NCBI RefSeq assembly: GCF_001411555.2
Contig: NW_023361429.1
Span: 153,481-217,480, forward strand
Length of the DNA stretch: 64,000 nt
Source of the DNA: Juglans regia
Taxonomy: Eukaryota; Streptophyta; Magnoliopsida; Fagales; Juglandaceae
Direction of reading: 5' to 3'
The notes below the pieces were generated by a model. The model ran no database searches. It worked only from the letters and a program-made list of their open reading frames with translations, and was not told the origin of the DNA. Both the position numbers and the translations under genes were made by a program. Each line of letters opens with the position of its first letter. Within the stretch, counting starts at the first letter, position 1. Shown in pieces: positions 35,501-47,861 of this stretch.

Positions 35501-38500
35501 TATTATTACTGAAAAAAATAGAAGTCTTCCCTTTGTTAAGAAACTGGCCAGAGGCTTGCTCATATTTGTATAGAAGCTCTTGAAACTTATCCCATTCTTC
35601 CAACTTAGCTCTACCAAACAAAATACAATCGTCTGTAAAGAGAAGATGATTGATTCTTGTCCCCTCTCGAGACACTTGCACACCTCTAATCAAATTCTGT
35701 TTTTCATAGCAATTAAGTATCGAACTCAGCCCTTCAGCACAAAGGATGAAAAGGTAAGGTGACAAAGGGTCACCCTGCCTTAACCCCCTTGATGGCTTAA
35801 AGGTGTGGCCCACCTTTCCATTGATCAAAACTGAGAAGGTTACTGAACAGACACACTTCATGATAAGCTTCACCCATCTCTCACAGAAACCAAGCCTAAC
35901 CATTACTGCCTTAATAAACTTCCATTCCACTCAATCATAGGCCTTGGACATGTCCAACTTCATGGCCATACTTCCCACCCTCCCCTTCTTCCTTGTTTTC
36001 ATGGAATGAAGTAATTCATAGGCTATCATAATGTTGTCACTAATCATTCTCCCAGGTAGAAAGGCACTTTGGGAGGGAGAAATGATGGTTGATAACACTC
36101 TCTTAAATCTGTTAGTGATATCTTTTGACACAATTTTGTAAATGACATTACAAAGGCTAATTGGTCTAAAGTCACTAACCAACAAAGGGTCTTTAACTTT
36201 AGGAATCAAAGCAATATAAGTGTAATTAAAAGCAGAGTCCATAGAGTTACCATTTAAAATAGATAATGCTGCCTGGCACACTTCTTCAGCTACTACCTTC
36301 CAATGGTTTTGGAAAAAGCAAGCTCCAAAACCATCTGGACCCGGGGATTTTAGAGGACCCATTTGTTTAACTGCCTCTTCCACCTCCTCTCTTGAAAAGC
36401 TCTTCGAGATCCAGTCATTCATGTCTGGGGTAACCTTTGCTTCAATGCCTCCAATGCAGTCCTCTATCACCTCTTTGCTGGGATTGCTTGTCTGAAAAAG
36501 GTCCATAAAATACCTCCTGAAAGTTTGCTCAATTTCTTCATGACCAATAACTCTTCTATTGTTTTCATTCATCACTTCTCTAATCAGGTTCCTTTTTTTT
36601 CTTTGATTGGCACAAGCATGGAAATACTTAGTATTTCTATCTCCAAGCTTGTACCAATTAGCCTTTGCCCTCTGACGCCACCTCAGATCCTCTTTTTCCA
36701 GCAGCAGGTTCAGCTCCTCCTTCACTCTCCTTATCACTAATGCATTACCACTATTTTCATCCTCTTGAAGTCTCTGCAGTAGCCTTGACTTTTCCTCAAT
36801 ATCCTTTTGTCCTCCCATACTTAGCTTCCTGCTCCACTTCTGAAAAACTGCTCTACTATTCTCCAGTAACTTTACCACTTTGTTTGAGGGATTCCTCCCC
36901 ACTTCTTCCTTCCTCCATGCTGTCTTTAACACTTGTTCACAGTCATCTTCTAAGGCCCAGCTTGCCTCATACTTAAAGGATCTCCTCTTAACCCCTTTTT
37001 CTGCATTATGCTTCAATAAGTGAGCTAACAAAGGTTTATGGTCAGAAGAGCTAGCCACTAGAACTTCAACGCGTGACTCCTTATACACCTCTCTCCACTC
37101 AGTGTTTGCCACAACCCTATCTAGCCTTTCCTTGGTAAATGATTCATCACCATGCAAATTACTCCAAGTAAATCTGTCTCCCTTCCAACCCAAATCATAA
37201 AGGTTTCCATCAATTAGAGCCTCCCTAAACAATGCCATCTGTCCCTCAGGTCTCACTCTTCCCCCTTCCTTTTCACCATTAACAAGTATTTCATTGAAAT
37301 CTCCCAACACACACCAGCCCACTTGAGTTTGTGGTTTAAAAGATTTTAACAAGTCCCATGATTCCTTTCTTTTTGCCGTTTTAGGTTGACCATAATAACA
37401 AGTTAGCAGCCAACGTTTCTCAACACCTTCATCCCAAATCCAGGCATTAATATGCCTTTGGGAATAATTCAATATCTCTAAATCCACATTTGCCTTCCAA
37501 AACAATGCCAAACCACCCCATTTTCCCACTGGATCCACCATAATACATCCCTCACAATCTAACCTCTTTTTTAGAAACTCAATCCTTTTTCTTCTAATCT
37601 TAGTTTCCATGATGAAAACCAAGTTGGGTTTATTTTTCTCTGCCATCATGCAGAGATCTCGAACTGTCAGAGGATTCCCCAATCCTCGGCAGTTCCAACT
37701 TAATATTTTCATAATGCTTGGCGGAGCTGAAACTCAGCCTCCGCCACTTCCACCACACTGTCTTTACCCTCCACACCACTGCTCCATCTCCCTTTTTTCC
37801 TATTTATCCCTCTTTCCTTTTCTTCTATCACACATTCCTCATTCTTTTTTTTTATTAACAATGGTTGCTGCACCACAGTCCTTCTTCCCTTTTTTCCTAG
37901 CTCTCCTTTTCCATGTTCCTTTTTGTATGCCCTGCTCACTTTCCTTCCAGCCTTTAGTCTGAATTGCCTCATCAACAGGCCTTAGCTCTCTCTCCCCAAT
38001 TTCAATACTCATGCCCCCCACTTGAAAACCTACCTCATCTCTCAGCTCCACCTCATACAATTCTATCAGGCCCCTCTCTACATTGTTTTGTCCTGACCTA
38101 GCCTTCATATACAACTCCTCAGAATTAGTAGTATGAACAACCTCCTCTTCCCCCCCCTATTAGAACTTCCTGAAAAAACCTCATTATTCTCTTCCTCTCC
38201 ATTCAGTTTTCTCTCCTCACCTCCCTCTCCCTCACTACCCCCCTTTTCATCATTATATTCTCTCTTATCCTCACCAGAAAACTGCTTAGTATCTTCCTTT
38301 CTCCACTTCTTAAACCCCTCTTCCCTACTGAAAAGATTACTAGCATTACTAACCTTTTGGAACTGTGAAGCCCTCATCCACACACCATATTGCTCCTCCT
38401 TACTTTCTGACTCCTCCAGTACACTGCAGCATCCAGTTGTATCGTGAGCTATGCATCCGCAGGAAAAACAGATGCGAGGCATTTTCTCATAACTGAACGG

Positions 38501-39801
38501 GACCCAGACACTCTCTCCCTTTATCTTCAGAGTACGACCTCTTGCCAAAGGCTGTGACAAATTCACATATATACGAACCCTCAAATAGCTTCCCCAACCA
38601 CAGCCATCATCCTGAACATCAACTTTCTCGACCTTACCAACTGTACTCCCGATCTGTATTCCTCTTTCTTTGGTCATGCATGATAAAGGCAAGTTGTGCA
38701 TTCTGATCCAGAAGCTTTCATAATCAAAATTTATGCGATGAAGTGGAATGTGACCCTCAAACTCCCTCAATACTAACAGATTGTTATCAAAGAGCCAAGG
38801 CCTTCCTGCCCAGACTCTTTGTTTATCCTCTTGGTTTTCGAAGACCAAGACGAACATATTCAAACTAACCTCCATGAACTTAGCTGCCTTACTGATTCTC
38901 CATATCTTCGCCATTGTTGCTTCTAGTGCCTCCCTGCTTATGGTTCTAGACGAAGCCATTCTACCCACTAGACTTCTTTGCTCCTTGTATCTCAAAACCT
39001 CGGGAGCATTGTCTTCTATAACAATATCAGCAACTTCTTCTTCCCATAGCCTCAGTTTCTTCCATTTCTCTTCCAAAACCTCCATTGCTCGCCCCCTTCC
39101 TTCTCAGAGACCACCTTCCGAGCACCTAAGGTCCCTCACTACGAGAACCTTCTTCACAGATACCCTCGCCGTCACCTTTGCCACCGTACACACACACCTA
39201 CAGCCCCCGTACGTATCTTCTATACCACCTCACACCATCCTGTTCCACTACTTCTGTTATAACCGTTTCCACGTCCCACTCACTTCGCTCCACCCTTTTC
39301 CTGAGAGAGAAAAAGGAGGAGAATATAAAGCTAAGGATAAAAGCCGATGGGACTCTTTTTTTTAATCCCCACATATGCATGTATGGCTCATGCAAATTTG
39401 GCTTTTACTTAATTAGCGAGTATGTATAATGATTCCATACGCGACTAACGGTTTTGGCCATATTACTTTTATTTCTAAACTCTCGAATACCTTAAAAAAA
39501 AAAAAAAAGAGTTTATTCTCTTTCAATTTCAATGTAAGGTAAAAGAAACACAGAATCCCATCAAAGCTTTAATTGGATTCGGTTTCGATCTTGTACTGAA
39601 TCAATCAATTTAGAAAATCTTCACTCTTTTTTTTTTTGGTTTTGTTTTTGTTTTGGTCCACACTCGATAGGAGTGGAGTCGGTCGAGCCAGATCTAAAGA
39701 GCTCAGAGGTGAGAGTTAAGGCAGTGTTTGACCCAGCAAAGCTGGTGGAGTACGTGTGTAACGCTCCGGTCCCGCAAGGATTGAAGAGTTACTCGCTATA
39801 A
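32571..39801 (+). CDS. HIPP: HIPP-type heavy-metal-associated isoprenylated plant protein, C-terminus lost
   Basis: HIPP proteins bind metals through HMA domains and anchor to membranes by a C-terminal isoprenyl group. Proposed exons: 32571-32576, 32700-32949, 33098-33303, 33432-33519, 39671-39801. All introns are GT-AG, and together they form one open frame of 226 codons plus stop. A Lys/Glu-rich lead comes first. HMA domain 1 has MHCEGC at residues 68-73, an acidic-Pro linker follows, and HMA domain 2 has MHCEAC at 166-171. The arrangement resembles the Arabidopsis HIPP05/HIPP06 group. An antisense LINE fills most of intron 4. At 39757, codon 213, an LTR terminus (TGTAACGCTCC) begins; the last 14 residues come from it, and the Pro-rich tail and CaaX motif are absent. 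It may be a pseudogene or make a soluble truncated protein. The 6-nt first exon is an inference. Confidence 0.75.
33579..37712 (-). pseudogene. LINE ORF2 (endonuclease-RT-zf-RNase H), three stops
   Basis: One frame of about 1378 codons. The AP endonuclease comes first ('MKILSWNCRGLGNP' at 37712, 'FIMETK', 'VLGDFNEI', 'SSDHKPLLAHL'). RT follows ('PLKSPGPDGFGACFFQ', 'DFRPISLCNV', 'SQSAFLPGRMISDN', 'GLRQGDPLSPYLF', and FTDD at about 35640, where relatives usually have FADD). Next are zf-RVT ('CPICHGEEESVMHALWEC') and RNase H ('VNWDAS', 'VAECHALWKALE', 'LEGDAKNIV'). In-frame stops lie at 35933-35931 (TGA, probably from CGA), 34766-34764 (TAG) and 34199-34197 (TAA). There is no frameshift. It replicates by target-primed reverse transcription; this copy cannot make a full ORF2 protein. 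Confidence 0.9.
37709..39085 (-). pseudogene. LINE ORF1 (DUF4283 plus zinc knuckle), two frameshifts
   Basis: The RNA-binding protein of plant L1 elements. The first frame (39085-38105) holds a DUF4283 domain ('AKFMEVSLNMFVLVFENQED', 'GRPWLFDNNLLVLREF', 'SFWIRMHNLPLSCMT') and a CX2CX4HX4C knuckle ('CFSCGCIAHDTTGC', about 38470). A shift at the run of eight C (plus strand, 38150-38157) moves the reading into the frame of 38114-37839. A second shift at the run of nine T (37845-37853) leads to the frame ending at TGA 37711-37709. That TGA overlaps the ORF2 start codon as ATGA. The undamaged product would be about 459 residues. Confidence 0.82.
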
Positions 39802-42689
39802 TTTAAAACTCATAATTCATCAATATATTTATAGACTCCAACATATAACGTCATCAGAATACTACAAAATCTCTTAATAATATCTGTCACCCAGAAATCT
39901 TCTATGAGTAATCCACTATGCTTAAATAATCATCTCACCAATGCTCCATAATCCTGATTCTTAGCTAGACTATTAAAAAATTATCTGAAAAATAATTGGA
40001 GATAAGGGGTGAGTTATTAACAACTCAATAAGTAGATGACATATACTAGTTTGTAAATATGAGCATTTTCACAGAGTTCAGAATGTAGAAACAAAACATT
40101 TCAATATCAATATGCAAATCTCAAGAATACATATCAGAAAATCAGAGCGACTTTTCAAACATTTTATATTCAGAAACTAACTTTTCCTATTCAAAGACTC
40201 CTTTGGCACAACATGACTAAACATCTTCATCTTATCATAACATATCAAAACATTATATCAGAACAGACCATGTTTAACTCTCGTGGTAGGGTTGTGCATC
40301 CTCCGTAAAGTCAAGCAGAACATAAATCACCAAGAATATCAAAGCGATTGCACTTAGAACAAAAATCCACTATTATATCCCGTGGTAGAGCCAGAGGTTA
40401 CTATTGTATCCCGTGACAGGGCCGGAGGTCACTATTATATCCCGTGACAGGGCTATAGCTCATTATTGTATCCCGTGATAGGGCCAGAGGATACTATTGT
40501 ATCCCGTGACAGGGCCAGAGGTCACTATTATCTCCCGTGACAGAGCCATAGCTCACTATTATATCCCGTGATAAGGTCACATATCAGAGCAAAACATAAT
40601 CAGAATCACCATATCAGAGTCAGAACAGAATCAGAAAGTTATGCCAAATGTTTTTCAGATGCCACATCATATCAAAATAGAGTACTGATATTCAGATCAT
40701 TTCACATTTTTCAAAACAGATTCAGAACATCTTCACGTCACATGCGAAATTTATCAAATTTTCATATTCACTGATTTGTCTCAGTTCAATAAAAGAATGC
40801 CAAAAATAAGCTCATGTCTACACCAGTCATGACAGAAAATATTTTCTTCTTAAACAAAATCTCATGAGTAATGCAGAACAAATATCTGAGGTTGTTTTTA
40901 GATTTCTTTTCATAACAAAACATGCACATTTTCCAAAAAGGACATCAGTTCATTTTATTTTATGCAAAGTCTAGCATAGGAACCCTGCTTATCTGGACTT
41001 CTTAGCTTTTTCAGAATTTTCCTCAAAGATGTCGAACAATAATTAAGTGTCACTTATAAAAATAACCACGTAATTCTCATAAATTTCTAATTAATCACGT
41101 ATTTCAATATATAAGCCTAAACTTCTAAAATAACCTATTTAATTTCTCAAAACCTAAAATCTCATAACCTCGAATTATAAATCATCGCTTTCTAAAATAT
41201 TTAAGAGTTTGACCTATTTATTATTGAAAACAAACTATAAAGTTTAATACTAGATAATATAATTATCCCAAAATATTTTAAAATAAACCATAACTATTTT
41301 TGAATAGACTAAATCATATCTAAAGTGTAAAAAACAACATTACTCCAATATTAATTACTCTTAAAATAAATATTTATTTAATAATATGTTAAAATACGTA
41401 AATGATTTTCTGTAATCATAATAAAAAGAGTTTATTAACACATAATACAAATTTTAAAACACCTTAGCATAAGTTGTAGTTCAAAGGGTAAAAAAAAGTA
41501 ATTAATAAAATTACAACATTATCACTTACTTTTGAAGGAGGCTTTACTTAAAATAAATTTAACTTACCAAGATCATTTCTGTAAACATGGAAGATTTAGA
41601 GTTTACAAATACATATCAAAGTTTAAACCACAATAATGTAACTTATAATTCAAAGGTAACAAGGAAATTTTTATTTATCAAACCGATTATGCAATAGCTT
41701 TTGTAATACTTCATTTGAAAACATGATCAAAGGGTATAACGGTAATAGCATTTATCCTATTAGGTTACAGACTTATCCACATATATGTATATATATATAT
41801 ATATACACACTACCCTTTTAAGTCAGCAACACGAAAAACAAAAGGAAGTGGAGTGCAGACTTATGACTAAAACTGAGATGTACGTGGAGGGGCAAAGCAC
41901 GATGGCTGGGCTGGAGGAACTATGGTGGTGCTACTGGGCGCCGAGGGCATGCAATGGCTAGGCCACCTACGCTGGGCGGCGCAAGCTAGAGAGGTAGAGA
42001 GAGCACGGAGAGTGCGAGATGAGAGAGAGAGAGCAACCGAGAGGGAACGAATACGGTAGAGGGTTTGGGCTCACCGATTTGCACAGGGTGATCAGGATGT
42101 CACGACCAGTGGTTTCTGTTGTTCTTTTAAGGTGCTTTTCAGTGAAAAAGGTGCTGGTTTTGCAGTGGCTTACGGTCGAGATCAGTAAATGCTCTGTTTT
42201 TGGTGCAGGAAGCAGAGGCTTTTCCGTGAGGTGGATGGTGGCTCTCGGTTTCGTGTGGCTGAACAGCGACTAAGTAGAGGTGTTACGGTGCAACATTGGG
42301 TGTGGGTGAGTCGTGGCAGGTGGCACCAAGGAGTTGGGGTGGCTACAAGTGTGGCTCTGTTTCGGGTGTCTAAAATAGAGGATTTAGGGTGGGGCGCGAT
42401 GGTAGTGTCGAGTCTAATCTGTGGGTTGCTACTACGGGAAGGACGCTAGTGGCAGTGGCTAGGTTGTGGTTACTTGAAGGTGTGGTGCGGCGGTAGTGGT
42501 AAACCGAGTGAAAGAAAAAAAAAAAAAAAAACTGAAGCGGGTAGTGCACACGGGCGTTGGTTTCTGCAAGGAGCTCCCTCCATGGCTGAGTGTTACGTGG
42601 GTTTGGGCTTAGGTTGTGGAGGGCTTCCGCACACAAGAGGGATGGGGAAGGTGACGGCAGTGCTGAGCCAAGGGCTCCGGGTTGCTGTT
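39757..42689. mobile_element. LTR fragment (element C) truncating the HIPP gene
   Basis: It starts TGTAACGCTCCGGTCCCGC inside the last HIPP exon and is cut on the right by element B at 42690. It carries a tandem repeat array (40369-40578), an AT-rich middle, a TATA-like 'gtatatatatatatatac' (41788-41807), a GA-rich block (41990-42035) and GC-rich sequence to 42680. This pattern is typical of a long gypsy LTR. The other end and the target duplication are not in the window, so solo LTR versus full element, and orientation, are undecided. Confidence 0.65.
40369..40578. repeat. ~31-33-bp tandem repeat in element C LTR
   Basis: Six or seven copies of 'actattgtatcccgtgacag' plus 'ggccagaggtc' with variants. 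It is placed in the LTR much as the hairpin repeats are in the A/B family LTRs. Confidence 0.8.
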
Positions 42690-43189
42690 TGTGACGCCCC
42701 CAAATTCCGCTTGGGATCGGACGGACATTTGAAGCGTCGAGACATGTAACACAAGGTTATCTGCCCCCGTTCATGACATATAAGATGCAATATTCCTAAC
42801 ATGCATCTAGCATTATGCAATATTCGCAGCGGATAATTTTTCTTTTTAGCAATACTATGCACCAAACCGAAATATCCCAAATACTTAAAACATACTTCAT
42901 ACATAATGACATATTAAACAACTGAGATCACAATATTAATCCATATGGTTGTGATCAAAAGAGTGATGGAGATTGTACTCTACAAATACAAGTAGTAATC
43001 TGAGGTAACTACTGTATTAACACCTACATCGCATCGTCGCTTAGTCGACCATTTCCAGTTGGTCGATTCCCGATTCTCCTTCAGATCCTGTAAGAAAATC
43101 TACCATTCGGGGGGGGAATGGTAGTTGGGACTACCACAGTGAGATTTGATTACAAATCTCAGCAAGTTAACAAGAAACTTCCACACAGG

Positions 43190-44480
43190 TTAATGATGCA
43201 TGCATGGCAGTAAAAACATGAATGCATAATCAAATCGTAAGTAATCATAGCATAACTTGACATACAACATAACATAACTGGCATAACTTAAACTGAAACT
43301 GAAGCTTAGCATGAACGTGACTTGAAACATAACATGGACTTGAACATAACATGAATGTGAACATGCATAATTTGAACTTGAACTTGAGCATGACATAACA
43401 TAAATGTGAACTTGGAACATAACGTAAACGTGAACATAACATAACATGAACTTGGAACATATTCTTGTCTCATGGGATTACCATGATTGCGTGAACGTAA
43501 ACTTGAACGTAACATAACGTGAAACATGACTTGAACTTGGAATCTTATTCAATAAACTTAATCATTAACGCGACCATATGGGTGCTACACAGGTCCCCTT
43601 GAGCCGTGTGTCCCTGCCGATTACCGCATCACATCACAAGTTTCTATACCAGCTGTGAGTGCGTTAATACGTACTCCACAGTTGTTGTGGCCCCACGTAT
43701 TCTACGTGTCACAATTGCTGTGTCTCACGTAGTGTATGCTCCACAGTTGTTGTGGCCCCATACTTCATGCTCCACAGTTGTTGGGGCCCCATGACTTATC
43801 TGTTTGTGCCACACTTGCTGTGGACACACATAACATAATGTGTGGCACCATCGGCGTTAGTGCCTGGCGCGCTCCGGTGACCAGCTAATTAGGCCCCATT
43901 CGCAACCTGTTGACTGTACTTCGTCAACCCAGTGAATTTCACACCTATTTAGACACTCCAGCGTGAACAAAGGAGTTCCACTAGGATATTACCCCATCCT
44001 AGCGCTTAGGGTCGTGATTGACATGAATGACTTAACTGGCAGACATGACATTTCCTAACGTGACGTAACATGAACGTGACATAAAAGACAGAAATCTTGA
44101 CGTAACATAACGTGACATGAACGTAGGACGACAGACATGACATACTTCGAGACATAAATGTAACAGAGAACATTTCATAACATGTCATACATGTAACATG
44201 CAACATGCAACATTTCGTAACATAGCATACCATATAACAGACAACATTTCTTAACGTGACGTAACATGTGACAATGAATATTACATGACAAGAAATACAT
44301 GTAATAGATGGCATACTTAACTTAACATGACATACTTGCAATGTATAGCATGTATAGCAATACGTGACAGAATATCTTGTGTAACAGATGAATAATTCAT
44401 GACAGAATAAATTCTGTGTAACATATAAATATGTAATGACTTGGCATGGCACATATGATAACATGCATACATACAATTTA
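43190..44480 (-). repeat. CATG-rich tract in element B LTR
   Basis: The reverse complement of the tract described at 2210-3350, interrupted by the hairpin repeat block at 43600-43870. Its frames are compositional and are not reported as genes. Confidence 0.75.
43660..43850 (-). repeat. Hairpin-type tandem repeats
   Basis: Repeated units with the imperfect palindrome CCACAGTTGTTGTGG (for example 'gctccacagttgttgtggcc') separated by about 30-45 bp. Inverted counterparts lie at 52380-52590 and 59220-59400, and again at 63660-63850. Confidence 0.8.
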
Positions 44481-45746
44481 GTTCCTTTACTTATCACACA
44501 TACACATTAAATTGATAGTAAGTTAAAAGCTAACTTACCTCGATCTTCGCGCTTCGAGACAAAACTCAAGTGCGATCATGGGAAACTGAAAGTAGTGATT
44601 TCTAAAAATTAGAACTTAATCACTAACAATTAGGAATATGGAAAAATATCAACTTAGAGTAAAATTACCATTTTACCCTCTACATGTGGAAAAATGACCA
44701 TTTTACCCCTAACTTAAGGATTTTGCATCATAACTTCAAAAATCACCAAATTTACATACCTTATGTAAATTTTGTCCTAAACTCAAATATCAATTCATAA
44801 AAATTTAAAACTAAACACAACCATCAAAACTCTATATGGCCAAAACTTACAAAGGCTATTTCCTTTGCTTTTTGTTGTAATTCTTTCAAATCTCAAAACT
44901 CATGATTAAACCAAAATTTTTCTTCTACTACACTCATAACATATTCTTAAGAATAATAATGTTTTGAATCATGAACAAAAGTCATCAAAATCACTAAAAC
45001 CATACTTGAACTTTTTGGTTTCTCTTCTAAGTTCAAAACAGAATTTTGTTTCTAACTTGTTTTGATCAACCTCTTGATCCATGACTTATAAAGAAGTGAT
45101 CTTCAAACCAAAACATCACATGGTTCAAAAGGGTGTCCTAAAACAGATCCAAGCTTCAAACTCAAGATCACATGGGTAAACATCAACCAAAACATAAATT
45201 TAGCCAAGAACATCATCACTTTGGCCTAACCGAATATATCCTTCCATAAAATTTCATATGTTCGAAACTAACATCAAATATCTTCAAAATAACATTCTAA
45301 CATGTATATAAGATGCTTAGGATCTTCCAATAAAAATATCAAAGCTATTGGAATAAGATTAAACCATAAAAGATTTAAACTTTCTCAAAACAGAAACTGT
45401 TTTTCCTCTTCCAGTTTCTAAGTTTCTAGACCTAAGCAAATATTTCACCAAAACTTTTAATCATGCAACAAATCCTCAACCAATAATCATATACACATGT
45501 TAACAGTACTCCATAAAAATTTCGGACCAAGATCTATTCATTAGCTTGGTCAAAATCTCCAAAATATAACACACTCTCCAGTTTATCGCCCAGAATGACC
45601 TTTCTGGGGTCTAAACAACTTTTTACCAATCAAATGATCTCCAAATGGAACAAATAAGATATCCACGTAAACTAGACTCCAAAAGAAACAACTTTCATGA
45701 AGGAAACGTTGCGAGGAAACACTTACAAAAGCTTCGAAACAGGTAT

Positions 45747-46055
45747 TCAAAAGAGGTACGAAAAACTGTCCGAGAGTGTCTTTTGTGTTCTATGAAGGAA
45801 AAGTGTAAAGGAGAGTTGCTTTTTCGTGGGAAGTGGACTGAAGAGCTTCTTACACAAGCTATGTAAAGTGATAGGACTGAAGGAATGGTTGAGTGTTAGC
45901 CTTTTCTTCTCATAAAAATCAGACCAAGATCTTTTCTTAAGGTGGAGTGTAAGAGTGAATGAGTGAGGTGGCCCTTTAGCTATGTCTTTCAAGAACCTTC
46001 TAGGCTCTTCTTGTACAGATCTGGCCAGCCAAGGGGGGGTACAAAACTTAGCCAT
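45747..46055 (-). CDS. LTR-embedded ORF, 102 codons, unknown
   Basis: It starts 'MAKFCTPPWLARSVQEEPRR' and ends 'LSDSFSYLF'. The same frame is open in the LTRs at 50192-50500 (102 codons) and 57006-57365 (119 codons, shifted near its end). The diverged LTR at 1-3909 does not keep it. It is basic and Ser/Leu-rich with no recognised domain. It sits where the LTR's transcribed leader could be. Similarity between young copies may explain its conservation without any function. Confidence 0.25.
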   Translation of the reverse strand: MAKFCTPPWLARSVQEEPRRFLKDIAKGPPHSFTLTLHLKKRSWSDFYEKKRLTLNHSFSPITLHSLCKKLFSPLPTKKQLSFTLFLHRTQKTLSDSFSYLF

Positions 46056-47065
46056 GAAGCAATCCTATGGTGACCAAATTCGTGGGCCTTAAAGGGCCTA
46101 AACCGAATGGGCCTAAAATTTGGGGTTTAAAGAGGGTTTGGGTTGCTATCAAGCCCAAATCCAATATCACTTGGCCTAATCAATTTTTCAAGGTTAACAA
46201 GGTTGGATAATGATATTCTAACACAAATTTGAAGGATTAATAGCATGTGGAAGTGATTTAATCAAGTGATTAAACACAATGCTAGAAATCGGATTAGAAA
46301 ATGTTTAGAAGCCAACTTTAGGGTTTTGGGGAAACCGTTTAGGGTTTTGATTTCAACCAAGCTTTTGGGCTTTCGATTGGATTCCCACCATTTAGAATTT
46401 CACTAGGATTGAAAACCTCTTTGATCTGGCACAATTTGGTTGAGCAGATGAAACAAAGTTTTGCTTAAGCGACATGATCTCACACCTTCATTCCTTCAAA
46501 TTCAACAAACGTTCCTTATGGTGCCAAGTGTCTAAAATTATTCACTAAGTGTGGCTAAGATCTTGCCAAGTGTCCAAATAAAACTTCTCTAATCCAATTT
46601 GGACATTCCACACTGTGATTTCGAAACACTGCAATCGGTGCGCTTACCGAGGTTACTATTCACTTCGAAAAAGTGAATCATAAACTTAGTACAAAAAATT
46701 CCTAAATATTCATTTTAACTTATAGTGAAAATCTTTTACCAAAATTTAACCTCGAAGTATCCCTAAAAATAATTTCACAATTTCCAACAGACGTTTTGTC
46801 CGGAATTATGAAAATAAGATATTGTGCCATAAAATCCTAAATAATCCACTGAGTGTAATGGCGTAGACCATAAAGCATTCTGACCCTTCTAACCACCTCA
46901 AATAAATAAAACTCATATTTCTAACAGCATAGTGAGTGATAACACTGACTATGTTGACAGACTAAAACCTATGCAATAGGTCGATTCGTAAAAACTTATG
47001 GGATTTTCACGAGATTCCTAAAGTCAATAGAAATTCCGCCAATGAATTTCTAGCGGGCTGTTACA

Positions 47066-47077
47066 TCCTCCCCTCCT
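47066..47077 (-). promoter_or_regulatory. Polypurine tract, element B
   Basis: AGGAGGGGAGGA on the minus strand directly before the LTR start. It follows 'cgaggacgaaat', a context common in plant gypsy chromoviruses. Confidence 0.8.
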
Positions 47078-47861
47078 AAAAAAAGATTTCGTCCTCGAAA
47101 TCGACGTAAGTACAAACATAAAATACGCTCAAAAGAAAAAGTTGCTTACCAACTTATTGCCCATCACTGGATGCCTCATCACGCCCAAGGGGCAGGTCTC
47201 GTTCTTCTTGAAATAACGCCTCCTTCTCGTAGTCAACACTATTCTTATCTATAACCATCACATGGTTATACAAAAGACTATCACTATAACATTAAGGCAT
47301 AACAATCCCAAAGATTACTGCCTAAACTTAATGACTTCTAGACTTTTTAGGATACTGACTCCTTGCTTAAAAGAAATCACTATTCTCTTCACTATTCAAT
47401 GAATTATCCACAACGTGTATATATATCTACCATTCTTAACTCTTTCTCTCTCAAATCATATCAATTTGTACTGGAGTCCTTCCACAAGGTAGGTCAAATC
47501 GTACCAGCATACTCTCTAAATCTAAAACTTCAAGTATTCATGCAGTTCAATTTGGAAGAATTTAATCCATACACAACTGAATTCACATTCTCTATTTCCT
47601 CAAGGAATTATATCTGCCTAGGACTAGCTTACTCCTTCATAATCACCACGAATCGTTCCTCCTCCTAGGTGGTACCTTGATAAACGATCAGCTATTAACC
47701 TCAACTCAAGAGTTTCTCTCTTATGATTAACATAGCTCTTCTATCCATCATGAGTTGCCTCTTATTCTGACTCTAATCCAAAGAATTTGTTCTTACTGCT
47801 CACGTAAATCCTTAAGACAAGCTTTTACTCCCCATATAAAAGTCTCCAATATAAGGGCAAT

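Larger units (their letters stand above)
33530..39348 (-). mobile_element. Nearly full-length L1-type LINE in HIPP intron 4
   Basis: It lies antisense to the host gene. The poly-A tail appears as a T run (33530-33546). A short duplication 'gggact' flanks it (33524-33529 and 39349-39354). From right to left: 5' UTR (39348-39086), ORF1 (39085-37709), ORF2 (37712-33579) and a very short 3' UTR. ORF2 has three in-frame stops but no frameshift, and ORF1 has two homopolymer frameshifts, so the insertion looks fairly young. It begins only 11 bp after the intron's 5' splice site. Confidence 0.9.
42690..47065 (-). mobile_element. Element B 3' LTR (4376 bp, minus strand)
   Basis: Read on the minus strand it begins TGTAACAGCCCGCTAG and ends GGGGGCGTCACA, the same termini as the plus-strand LTRs at 49182 and 56053, with high similarity throughout. 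It is preceded (minus strand) by the polypurine tract at 47066-47077. The 5-bp flank at 42685-42689 is ctgtt; the matching right flank is not present. It contains the CATG-rich tract, the hairpin repeats and the LTR ORF. Confidence 0.88.

Noticed and set aside
36525..36976. Plus-strand frames inside the LINE
   Set aside because: Shadows of LINE ORF2, which reads through on the minus strand with clear endonuclease/RT motifs.
42019..42449. Frames in the GC-rich part of element C
   Set aside because: No motif is visible, and the sequence has LTR/leader character.
43606..43794. 62-codon frame 'MCPCRLPHHIT...' repeated in each LTR
   Set aside because: It follows the hairpin tandem repeats and occurs on the strand opposite to element transcription. 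Probably a repeat artefact.
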